DNA of 7,706 bases, from contig JAHKLH010000073.1 of assembly GCA_029856635.1 (NCBI GenBank), forward strand, positions 1 through 7,706. The letters run 5' to 3'. This DNA is from Candidatus Njordarchaeota archaeon (GTDB taxonomy: Archaea; Asgardarchaeota; Njordarchaeia; Njordarchaeales; JAHKLH01). The notes under the pieces were generated by a model. That model was given only the letters and a program-made list of their open reading frames with translations. It searched no databases and was not told the DNA's origin. Positions 1 to 5,880 of this stretch are shown in pieces (position 1 is the first letter of the stretch; each line of letters begins with the position of its first letter). Both the position numbers and the translations under genes were made by a program.

Positions 1-63
1 ACTCTTTACATAATTAACAAAAAAGATAAAAATTCGAACTACTTTTACGAAATCAATTTTTTT

Positions 64-69
64 AAAAAA
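64..69 (-). terminator. dut: T-run after dut
   Basis: On the minus strand a run of six T follows the dut stop codon by about 20 bases, inside a very AT-rich stretch. Archaeal termination commonly uses such T-runs without a hairpin. No gene is visible between position 1 and the dut stop. Confidence 0.4.
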
Positions 70-89
70 GACATTATAGCAATTCCTTT

Positions 90-539
90 TTATGTGCTTT
101 TTAATCCCTCCCTCAGAAATAATCCTCTGTATCTACCTTTCGCTCTAGCGTCTATGAAAATCATTTGTGCAACTCGCGCACCTTTTTCTAAAGTTATGCC
201 TCTGGGATTAAACACTGTCAATAATCCAACTCCTCTACCAACATACCCTGGATCCCACACAGCGCTAAATATTGTTGCTCCCATCCTTAGGAGACTGGAT
301 CTTGGTAATACGATTCCTATTGCGTTATGAGGCACCTCAACTTTCTCTGCATACCTAACAAGATATGCTCCTGGTGTGAGATGCCATTTTTCTCCCTTAA
401 GTTTTTCCAAGGCGGGTAATTCCCTCGTTTTTCGCGTGAGGATTCCCGCAGATTTAAAGATAAAAATCTCCCCGACAGTTAAATCGATTCCCGCTGGCTG
501 TATTTGACTTACTTCAGAGATACTTATGTAACGCTTCAT
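90..539 (-). CDS. dut: dUTPase (deoxyuridine 5'-triphosphate nucleotidohydrolase), archaeal type
   Basis: Hydrolyses dUTP to dUMP and pyrophosphate in the cytoplasm, keeping uracil out of DNA and supplying dUMP for thymidylate synthesis. The 149-residue product shows the conserved motifs of the trimeric dUTPase/dCTP-deaminase fold: QPAGIDL at 14-20, PRSSL at 79-83, WDPGYVGRG at 95-103 with the likely catalytic-water Asp96, and ARVAQ at 121-125. The C-terminal YRGLF..EGL stretch (137-146) resembles the short tail of archaeal dUTPases rather than the glycine-rich motif 5 of bacterial enzymes. The catalytic Glu of dCTP deaminases (TLEL) aligns with LLTV here, so deamination is unlikely. I chose the ATG at 539 because GGAGATGA lies directly upstream; longer starts at GTG 572 or ATG 563 would add 8-11 residues before the conserved N-terminus. 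It lies 38 bases after the membrane-protein gene, probably in the same transcript. Confidence 0.87.
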   Translation of the reverse strand: MKRYISISEVSQIQPAGIDLTVGEIFIFKSAGILTRKTRELPALEKLKGEKWHLTPGAYLVRYAEKVEVPHNAIGIVLPRSSLLRMGATIFSAVWDPGYVGRGVGLLTVFNPRGITLEKGARVAQMIFIDARAKGRYRGLFLREGLKST

Positions 540-540
540 T

Positions 541-548
541 TCATCTCC
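541..548 (-). promoter_or_regulatory. dut: Shine-Dalgarno site deciding the dut start
   Basis: GGAGATGA on the minus strand is one base from the archaeal consensus GGAGGTGA, with five bases between GGAG and the ATG at 539. The upstream in-frame GTG (572) and ATG (563) have no comparable site, so the shorter start is favoured. Confidence 0.6.
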
Positions 549-577
549 AGACCAAACGGCCATAATTATCACAAAAA

Positions 578-1303
578 TTATTCGACTTCAATGTAGCCAA
601 AGAGCTTACTTAACTCTTTATCAACATTCTTTATACGTGGTACCAATGAAAATTCAAAGCTTCTGCCTGCTGCGGGAATATGAACAACCAGTATGCCAGC
701 TCCAAAGAATAGTATGTATTCAAACAAATCGCGAATTTCGGTTTTATACCTCACATTTGTTGTTGGATATCTAGTGCTTGTACCAAAGGGCTCTTGTTTA
801 TGAATAATTTGATTTGGCTCGAAAATCCAATAATCAAAGCGACGGCTTAACCAAATTAAAAATAAAATGAAGAAACAACCAATCGAAATAGCTATATATG
901 CTTGCCAGCTTATCGCAATTTGCAGAGAAAAAATCCATTCAAGTATCACGCCTGGTGCTATATACTCAAGTCGCCCTAATAACAGAATTATGAGAATTAC
1001 AACGACTACAAGCAAAACAATGCTAATTGTTTTTCCTCGAGTAAACTCAAATGATATTACAAAAAGAAGAAAGAGCAATATTACAATGTATACTAAACCT
1101 AATGCATACATAACTGTTTGTGATGTAGCAAAAAGCAATTCTAATATACCGAAAATTAATGAAATCCATGCAAGTATCCATATCAAAACCGTTGATTTAG
1201 GATATGCTCGTATTATGATTTGTTTTACGACCTCTTTTTCTTCTTTAACTTCAGCAGATTTCTCTTTTTCTTTAACTTCCTCTTTAATTTCCGTTGTTGT
1301 CAT
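578..1303 (-). CDS. Four-helix membrane protein with soluble C-terminal domain, unknown function
   Basis: I do not recognise this 241-residue protein. Residues 1-28 are almost entirely Lys/Glu-rich and probably a flexible cytoplasmic tail. Four hydrophobic segments follow at about 39-59, 63-85, 92-110 and 133-153. Residues 156-241 form a soluble domain beginning FDYWIFEPNQIIHK, with alternating beta-like segments and a final amphipathic helix (VDKELSKLFGYIEV). That pattern is reminiscent of bacterial PH-like domains next to membrane helices, but this is inference from pattern only. With four helices both ends should face the cytoplasm. The ATG at 1303 has GGGTG seven bases upstream and a TATA-like box at 1355-1363. 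The stop lies 38 bases before the chosen dut start, which suggests co-transcription; a functional link to dUTP metabolism is not evident. An antisense open frame over 867-1307 is a shadow. Confidence 0.8.
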   Translation of the reverse strand: MTTTEIKEEVKEKEKSAEVKEEKEVVKQIIIRAYPKSTVLIWILAWISLIFGILELLFATSQTVMYALGLVYIVILLFLLFVISFEFTRGKTISIVLLVVVVILIILLLGRLEYIAPGVILEWIFSLQIAISWQAYIAISIGCFFILFLIWLSRRFDYWIFEPNQIIHKQEPFGTSTRYPTTNVRYKTEIRDLFEYILFFGAGILVVHIPAAGRSFEFSLVPRIKNVDKELSKLFGYIEVE

Positions 1304-1354
1304 TTAAAAACACCCTTAAGATGCTAAACGTATTTTTTCTAGAGTATATTAATA

Positions 1355-1363
1355 CATATAAAT
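1355..1363 (-). promoter_or_regulatory. Probable TATA box for the membrane protein-dut unit
   Basis: The minus strand reads ATTTATATG, close to the archaeal TATA consensus, centred about 56 bases upstream of the ATG at 1303. A start site some 25 bases downstream would give a leader of about 30 bases containing the SD site GGGTG (1311-1315). The 3' end of repeat copy A lies about 27 bases further upstream. Confidence 0.5.
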
Positions 1364-1389
1364 TGCATTGTCATGCTGTTTTTTCCAGC

Positions 1390-1575
1390 GCTCATGACGA
1401 TTTTTTGCACGTTTTCATTTGAGGAATTTCTTGCTTTGTTTGGTTTTAATTTGAAGAATGGGTAGCTTGAATTTCCGCGTGCAACCTAAGAAATCAATAA
1501 ACCCGCTTTAAATTTGATGATTAAACAAACAATGAAATCAGAAAAACTCAAAAGCGTAAGAGAGTCGTCAAGAGC
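1390..1575 (-). repeat. Copy A of a dispersed ~187-bp inverted-end element
   Basis: Read on the minus strand, this 186-bp block aligns end to end with 5881-6068 on the plus strand, at about 80% identity by eye with four short indels. Invariant blocks include GAGTTTTTCTGATTTC, TTTATTGATTTCTTA and CAAGAAATTCCTC. The ends are imperfect inverted repeats (GCTCTTGACGA and TCGTCATGAGC, one mismatch), and weaker complementarity extends about 25 bases inward. The heptamer TTTTCCA occurs on both sides (1381-1387 and 1577-1583, plus strand), as expected of a target-site duplication. No open frame is shared by the two copies. The block fills most of the 332-bp gap between dtdA and the membrane-protein gene, in the same orientation as both. 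It may be a MITE-like element or a structured RNA; I do not know the family. Confidence 0.9.
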
Positions 1576-1582
1576 GTTTTCC

Positions 1583-1588
1583 AAAAAA
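1583..1588 (-). terminator. dtdA: T-run after dtdA
   Basis: Six T on the minus strand lie about 48 bases after the dtdA stop and directly before repeat copy A. AT-rich DNA precedes it. It overlaps the TTTTCCA heptamer by one base, so if the repeat is an insertion it landed at or beside the terminator. Confidence 0.35.
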
Positions 1589-1635
1589 TTTATTTTAAAA
1601 TTTTTGATACAACACGCTTGAGGATTTACTAGAAG

Positions 1636-2490
1636 TTATTTAAACACGTCTCGAGCTTTCATTATATTTAATCCAAACCTCTTTAAGTATTGCATCAAAA
1701 AATCTCTTTGTTCTTTATTTAACCCTTTCCAATCAAGTAATGCAAACTTTGGGGGTACTGCTGACTTTTTTATTGCTTGTCTGATCATTTTTGGATCAAA
1801 GGTCTCGTTTATTACATATTTTGATGCCATGTGAGATAAAAACCAATTATCAGTGTTTAGTAGAATCTTCGTAAATTTTGGTGCGTAATGTGTTCCTCCA
1901 AATCCTAATGCAACATTATTATCTGTTTTTAGCTCTGCTTTTGCAGCTTCGTAGCAAGCATATGCTACTGCTTGTGCTGCCTTTGGATCATGCCATTCGG
2001 GGTAATCTGATCCTATTTCAATAAACACTACGGGTGCTTTTAGTGTTGTCGGACCATGATGTGTTACCTCCGCGGTTACATCATATTTTTCTAAATTAAG
2101 TTCTTCCTTCATTTTAGCTAGAACTTTCAAAGCAGTTTTCAATGCAACTGGATCAGCAATACTAAGCATTTTTGGTTTACCTCCAAATCGATTATCATCT
2201 AACCAATTTCCAGGAAAATGAGCCAGAAGTGAGGGAACTTTCGCTACGGATTCATGCCTTGTAGCAAAAATAAACCGTTTAACCTTGAAAGGCAAAGAGT
2301 TAAGATATTCAGCATGTATTGAGTCACAAGAAACCGTAACTAATGCCAATCCCTCCATTTCCTCACCAATGAAAATTGGATCTGCGTCAAATGTACCATT
2401 TTTATGCCAATTATAAATTTCAAGAAGTTGTTTTCTTATGTTCATTGATGCTGGATCTAATCTAGAGCATACAATTACTGAATATTTCAT
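1636..2490 (-). CDS. dtdA: D-aminoacyl-tRNA deacylase, archaeal/plant type (DTD2, GEK1 family)
   Basis: Hydrolyses the ester bond of D-aminoacyl-tRNAs, recycling the tRNA and keeping D-amino acids out of translation; in archaea and plants this enzyme also clears aldehyde-modified D-aminoacyl-tRNAs. The 284-residue length is usual for the family. Visible motifs from the N-terminus are CSRLDPAS (8-15), TRHES (77-81), VTHHGPT (142-148), EIGS (158-161) and GFGGTHYAP (196-204). The last is usually written GFGGGHYAP, so one Gly is Thr here. The His-rich motifs fit the zinc-binding or active-site cluster. The ATG at 2490 gives MKYSVIVCSRLDPA, the normal family N-terminus, with GTGAT four bases upstream; the in-frame GTG at 2499 would add three residues and is part of that site. 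The gene is single and divergent from the Clp1-type kinase. Confidence 0.95.
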   Translation of the reverse strand: MKYSVIVCSRLDPASMNIRKQLLEIYNWHKNGTFDADPIFIGEEMEGLALVTVSCDSIHAEYLNSLPFKVKRFIFATRHESVAKVPSLLAHFPGNWLDDNRFGGKPKMLSIADPVALKTALKVLAKMKEELNLEKYDVTAEVTHHGPTTLKAPVVFIEIGSDYPEWHDPKAAQAVAYACYEAAKAELKTDNNVALGFGGTHYAPKFTKILLNTDNWFLSHMASKYVINETFDPKMIRQAIKKSAVPPKFALLDWKGLNKEQRDFLMQYLKRFGLNIMKARDVFK

Positions 2491-2564
2491 GCTTATCACT
2501 ATATAATCACACGGTAAAAGTTCAAAGTTTATTAGTTCTATAGAAAGAAGACTAGTGAGTTATA
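2491..2564. promoter_or_regulatory. Divergent promoter region between dtdA and the Clp1-type kinase
   Basis: All signals for both genes must fit in 74 bases. For the plus-strand gene, TTTATTA at 2528-2534 is a possible TATA box giving a leader of about ten bases, with GTGAG (2555-2559) as a weak SD site. The same AT block read on the minus strand (TAATAAACT) could serve dtdA, giving a leader of about 14 bases that contains GTGAT. A second AT block, CTATATAATC (2499-2508), is an alternative for the plus strand. Confidence 0.4.
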
Positions 2565-3830
2565 ATGAGTAAAATCTCCATAGAATTATTAAAAGGCAGG
2601 TGGATCTTTGCTGTTGGACCCTTAAGAATCAGTATTATTTCGGGGAAAATTGATGTATTTGGCTGGGAATACAAAAAAGATGATGAATTGATTATTCAAG
2701 AATTTAGATCCGCTCCAATTCTAGCTTTAGAAAACTCGAAAATTACCATACAATTTAGCGAAAAAAGCTATATCTCTGTAAGTGATAAACCTTTAATTCC
2801 AGATGAATGGAAAAAATTCGCGGAGGAATGTCTAAACAAAAAGAAAAAACCACTCAAAATCATGGTTATTGGTAGTGTTGATACGGGAAAAACTGGATTA
2901 GTTACGTTTCTAGCTAATTATTTTCTAAAGAAAAAGAAAAAAATAGCGGTCATTGATGCTGATACAGGTCAACAGGATATTGCTTTCCCTACTTGCATTG
3001 GAATGGGATTCGTAGAAAAGCCAATAACTCATTTAAGTGAAATAGAGATGTCAGATGCTTTCTTTATAGGAAGAACATCTCCAGCCGAGTTATTTGACAG
3101 AGTACTTGTAGGTTTACGATTTTTGATGAAGAAAGCATTAGAGAACCATGCTGAAATCATCTTGCTCGATACAACTGGCTGGGTATTCGATTTAGGTCGC
3201 GAACTTAAGATATCAAAGATTCTATCAACTGAACCTGATATGATTGCGTTATTAGAAGCAGAAAATGAATTATACCACTATGAGGCAACTCTTAAAGAAA
3301 TAGCAAGAGGACTTAATGTGAAAATTAGGCATTTGCCTGCAAGCCCAGTATTAAGGGCAAGAACTAGAGAAGAACGCAGGGAAATACGAAAGCGTCTTTA
3401 TCTTAAGGCATTTGTAGATGCAAAAGAAATTTCACTTAAATTGCATGATTTATCAATACTCTACGGATACATTGGTACAGGCAAATTAACAAAAATTGAT
3501 GAACTAATTTGCGAAGAGCACCCAGAAAAAATTATTATTTTTTCGCAGAAAGATATTGAAGCAGATATTATAAAAGCCATCGAGGAGAAATTTAATAAAA
3601 AAGCAATAGTATTCAATCCAGACGAATTAAAAGAAATTTTAGTTGGACTTATTGACAAAAATATGCATTTTCTAGGATTAGGTATAGTTTCGAACTATAA
3701 TCCCGAGACAGATGAAATTAAGATTTATACTCGCGCACCACAGGATAAAATTGTGGGACTTATTTGGGGTTTGATGAAAATCACAATAAATGGGGAAGAA
3801 AAAGCCTGGCTCAAGCCTTGGCAAATATAG
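2565..3830 (+). CDS. Clp1/Grc3-type polynucleotide 5'-hydroxyl kinase
   Basis: Predicted to transfer the ATP gamma-phosphate to 5'-OH ends of RNA (and perhaps DNA), as reported for archaeal members of the Clp1/Grc3/Nol9 family. A role in tRNA or other RNA end processing is inference. The 421 residues show a beta-rich N-terminal domain (about 1-90), a Lys-rich linker, and a P-loop domain with Walker A GSVDTGKT at 103-110. The clasp-like motif VIDADTGQQD is at 129-138, the strand ILLDTTGW at 199-206, and an Arg-rich lid RTREERREIRKR at 266-277. A mixed C-terminal domain (about 310-421) completes the usual three-part layout. The ATG at 2565 has GTGAG six bases upstream and matches the domain start. 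The next gene on the same strand begins about 70 bases after the stop. Exact substrate preference cannot be read from sequence. Confidence 0.87.
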   Translation: MSKISIELLKGRWIFAVGPLRISIISGKIDVFGWEYKKDDELIIQEFRSAPILALENSKITIQFSEKSYISVSDKPLIPDEWKKFAEECLNKKKKPLKIMVIGSVDTGKTGLVTFLANYFLKKKKKIAVIDADTGQQDIAFPTCIGMGFVEKPITHLSEIEMSDAFFIGRTSPAELFDRVLVGLRFLMKKALENHAEIILLDTTGWVFDLGRELKISKILSTEPDMIALLEAENELYHYEATLKEIARGLNVKIRHLPASPVLRARTREERREIRKRLYLKAFVDAKEISLKLHDLSILYGYIGTGKLTKIDELICEEHPEKIIIFSQKDIEADIIKAIEEKFNKKAIVFNPDELKEILVGLIDKNMHFLGLGIVSNYNPETDEIKIYTRAPQDKIVGLIWGLMKITINGEEKAWLKPWQI

Positions 3831-3900
3831 AAAATTGAGAATACATCACCTCGGAGGAGAGTCAAAAACTAATATTTTATTTTGGTATTTGGTGGCAAGC

Positions 3901-5115
3901 GTGCGAAGGATTATAATGATAACCCTATTAGCCATGCTTGTCTTAGTAACTGTTAATGCTTTTTATTCTCAAGAAACGGGGGAAATAAAAATTAGAATTT
4001 TGCTTAGAGAATATCCTGGACAGTATTATAATTGTGATCGCTATTCAATATTAATTAGTGATTTAAAGAAAGTTGGTGTCATTGTTACCAAGTACAATCC
4101 TCAGGATAAGACCTATGATGAATTAATAACAATGTTTGCTAATTGTGATGTTATTGTTATTCCAAATCCACCAGATGACGGTGACTTCTCTTCTGATGAA
4201 ATAAAAGCTTTATCAGAATTCCTATCACAAGGAAAAGGAATATTTGTTCTAGGCGATGTTCAATACGGAGGAAATACTTTTGGTAAACCAGATTATCTGA
4301 ATAATTTGCTCTCCGGAATTGGCGTATCTGGTATACGTTTCTGGGGCACAAATGCAAAAGGAGATGAAATATATGACAATGAAAAAATGGAATCTCGACC
4401 TTGGCAAGTAATTGTTACATCAGACTATTTTGAGCCTCATCCGATATCAGTTGGAATTAAAAAAGTCGTAATAACTTCTTCAACATTAGAAGTAAGCGAT
4501 CCTCGTTTAATAATAGCGACATCTCCAGAAACATCTTATGCGGCGGATGTAAATGATGAAATCCACGCAAGAGGCAAACTAGTTTGGCTTGCAGCCGCTG
4601 AAATTGGACAAGGTCGTGTTGTAGTATGTGGAAGCTCAAGAATGTTCTCTGACCGTTACTTGTCTGGCATTGGTATTCCATACATTCAATATGCAGATAA
4701 TGAATTGCTATTCATCAATATCATTAAGTGGCTTTCGCGAAAAGAAATTTCCCCTCCACCAAAAGTGCAGATTTTTATACCAGCAATGGACATTATTGGT
4801 ATTATCGGCGGTATCATACTGGGATATGGTGCACAAGGACGCCCAAGGAAAACTTTCTATAAGTTGTATCTTATTTTAACATTACTCTATGCTTTAGCAG
4901 CGTCTGTTCAAGCTGCTATTCTGAATACTGTTGTTGTTGGATTAAGTTGGCCCGGTTGGGGACAAGTAAGCGGTTCACTTACCACGGAATACTTTGTAAT
5001 ACCTGCGTGGGGGGTAGCTTTTCTGAGATATTTCCTTGCTGGACTAATATTGCTAATTATCGGATATGGTATATTCTATGTTGCCCAAAAAATACGAAAA
5101 AAGAGAAAGAAATAG
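3901..5115 (+). CDS. Membrane-anchored GATase1-like (DUF4350/GldG-like) protein, unknown function
   Basis: From the GTG at 3901 the product has 404 residues. Residues 4-21 form a membrane anchor after RR. Residues about 29-279 form an extracytoplasmic alpha/beta domain with features of class I glutamine-amidotransferase-like folds seen in DUF4350, IFT52 and GldG-type proteins: VIVIPNPPDDGDF (84-96) and GIFVLGD (113-119), then HPIS (180-183) and GRVVVCGSSRMFSD (238-251). No Cys-His-Glu triad is apparent, so it is probably a binding module. Three helices follow (about 292-310, 320-346, 368-395), then a KIRKKRKK tail. RPRK after helix 2 and this tail fit the positive-inside rule with the large domain outside. 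Starts: GTG 3901 has GGTGG five bases upstream and ATG 3916 has AAGGA five bases upstream. An ATG at 3790 would overlap the kinase gene by 41 bases without an SD site. Probably co-transcribed with the kinase; function unknown. Confidence 0.75.
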   Translation: MRRIIMITLLAMLVLVTVNAFYSQETGEIKIRILLREYPGQYYNCDRYSILISDLKKVGVIVTKYNPQDKTYDELITMFANCDVIVIPNPPDDGDFSSDEIKALSEFLSQGKGIFVLGDVQYGGNTFGKPDYLNNLLSGIGVSGIRFWGTNAKGDEIYDNEKMESRPWQVIVTSDYFEPHPISVGIKKVVITSSTLEVSDPRLIIATSPETSYAADVNDEIHARGKLVWLAAAEIGQGRVVVCGSSRMFSDRYLSGIGIPYIQYADNELLFINIIKWLSRKEISPPPKVQIFIPAMDIIGIIGGIILGYGAQGRPRKTFYKLYLILTLLYALAASVQAAILNTVVVGLSWPGWGQVSGSLTTEYFVIPAWGVAFLRYFLAGLILLIIGYGIFYVAQKIRKKRKK

Positions 5116-5118
5116 GAG

Positions 5119-5124
5119 TTTTTT
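5119..5124 (+). terminator. T-run after the GATase1-like gene
   Basis: Six T begin four bases after the stop at 5113-5115, in the 31-bp gap between this gene and the convergent SSB gene. It is a typical archaeal T-run terminator for the kinase-membrane protein unit. Confidence 0.5.
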
Positions 5125-5146
5125 GGTAATTCTAATAACTAATCTT

Positions 5147-5569
5147 TTATTTTCTTTTCCTTCGATTATTGCTTCGTCTACCCTTCCTTTTTGGAGTCCA
5201 ACTAATCTTCTTCTCAGATAAATTATTATCCATTTTGATGTTATCGGCGGGGATATTAGATGATGATTTTTCAATCGAACTTCGGCGACCAACCCCAAGT
5301 CGTAATGTTTGTCTATAAACACTAGTAAACGCGTTTTTGATTACATATGTACTATCCTTGGATAATTTCCCGACGTGTTCATCCCAAATTGACGCTAATA
5401 CCACGCCTGTTTCATCGCCAACTAAAATTTCTTGAACTGTATGTATAGATCCATCATATCTTGACTTGAAACTTTTAGTATCTCCAATCTTTATTACTCT
5501 CACAATTAAATTTATGCGACGCATTCCAGGCTTAAGCTCTGTGATTTTAACATACCTTTCTTGTGACAC
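5147..5569 (-). CDS. Single-stranded DNA-binding protein, single OB fold (crenarchaeal/thaumarchaeal type)
   Basis: Binds ssDNA during replication and repair; RNA binding is also possible. From the GTG at 5569 the product has 140 residues. An OB-fold domain spans about 8-96 and matches the Sulfolobus SSB pattern: ELKPGMRRINLIVRVI (11-26), EILVGDETGVVLASIWD (47-63) with GDETG and Trp62, and LRLGVGR (89-95). A low-complexity linker (97-122) follows. The tail (125-140) is strongly basic, with 10 of 16 residues Lys or Arg, whereas the Sulfolobus protein has a Gly/Arg-rich tail ending acidic. The GTG start is favoured because AAGGTG lies six bases upstream (5576-5581). The ATG at 5587 would add six residues, but its only strong SD (5610-5616) is 22 bases away. 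It has its own TATA box and a leader hairpin, and it converges on the GATase1-like gene. Confidence 0.87.
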   Translation of the reverse strand: MSQERYVKITELKPGMRRINLIVRVIKIGDTKSFKSRYDGSIHTVQEILVGDETGVVLASIWDEHVGKLSKDSTYVIKNAFTSVYRQTLRLGVGRRSSIEKSSSNIPADNIKMDNNLSEKKISWTPKRKGRRSNNRRKRK

Positions 5570-5592
5570 AAAATACACCTTACACATGGAAA

Positions 5593-5622
5593 GGCCAGGA
5601 AAGCTGTTACACCTCCCTGGCC
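5593..5622 (-). promoter_or_regulatory. Leader hairpin with a strong SD motif in its loop, upstream of SSB
   Basis: On the minus strand, GGCCAGG (5616-5622) and CCTGGCC (5593-5599) are perfect seven-base complements around a 16-base loop. The SD-like GGAGGTG (5610-5616) begins at the last stem base and runs into the loop. No ATG, GTG or TTG lies at normal distance downstream of it. If the stem folds, the distance to the ATG at 5587 is shortened. The GC-rich stem stands out in AT-rich surroundings and lies inside the predicted leader. A regulatory role is inference. Confidence 0.45.
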
Positions 5623-5655
5623 ACTTGATATTTTAGCTTAATAACGCCAAAAAAG

Positions 5656-5664
5656 TTTTTAAAG
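5656..5664 (-). promoter_or_regulatory. Probable TATA box of the SSB gene
   Basis: The minus strand reads CTTTAAAAA, close to the archaeal TATA consensus. A start site about 25 bases downstream (near 5634) gives a leader of about 65 bases containing the 5593-5622 hairpin. The palindrome CACGTG (5685-5690) lies about 20 bases upstream of the box. Confidence 0.5.
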
Positions 5665-5690
5665 ATTTGACCCCTTTAGAAAACCACGTG

Positions 5691-5723
5691 ATATGACTAG
5701 ATTTTATACAAAAAATGTCATAT
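5691..5723. repeat. Inverted repeat ATATGAC / GTCATAT
   Basis: Perfect seven-base arms at 5691-5697 and 5717-5723 flank a 19-base AT-rich spacer. In RNA the stem could extend by three pairs (5688-5690 with 5724-5726) using two G-U wobbles. The spacer contains a plus-strand TATA-like TTTTATAC, but no convincing gene starts downstream. It lies upstream of the SSB promoter and could be an operator, a small RNA stem or chance. Confidence 0.35.
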
Positions 5724-5755
5724 TATAGAATACGCTGATGTGGTTAATTTTTGAA

Positions 5756-5802
5756 TACAATTGTAATGCAATTGCAGTACTATTGTTCAAGTCGCATTAC
5801 AA
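5756..5802. repeat. Two adjacent 10-bp palindromes plus a 9-bp inverted repeat
   Basis: TACAATTGTA (5756-5765) and TGCAATTGCA (5767-5776) are both perfect palindromes. Their CAATTG cores are 11 bp apart, about one helical turn. In addition TTGTAATGC (5761-5769) is perfectly complementary to GCATTACAA (5794-5802). The block is non-coding as far as I can tell and lies about 90 bp upstream of SSB's TATA box. It looks like an operator or a nested stem, but no regulator is known. The rest of 5803-5880 shows nothing I can name. Confidence 0.35.
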
Positions 5803-5880
5803 AGAGAATACTATTGTAAAACATGAACTAGCTTTTGTGTTGGCGGAAAAAAGAAGACATCAAAACATCCCCGCTCCACC

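Noticed and set aside
867..1307. 146-codon plus-strand open frame
   Set aside because: It lies wholly antisense to the membrane-protein gene, has low-complexity Ser/Thr/Ile-rich composition and no SD site. The minus-strand product has clear helices and domain structure.
1516..1521. TGATGA resembling a C box of a C/D guide RNA in copy A
   Set aside because: It lies on the strand opposite to the shared orientation with copy B, copy B lacks it, and no D box (CTGA) sits at a suitable distance on that strand.
3790..3900. ATG at 3790 as the start of the GATase1-like gene
   Set aside because: It overlaps the kinase gene by 41 bases without an SD site. Starts at 3901 and 3916 have SD-like sequences at five bases and place the membrane anchor at the N-terminus.
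5785..5793. GTTCAAGTC resembling a tRNA T-loop
   Set aside because: The flanking bases cannot form the T stem or an acceptor stem, and no D or anticodon arm is present.
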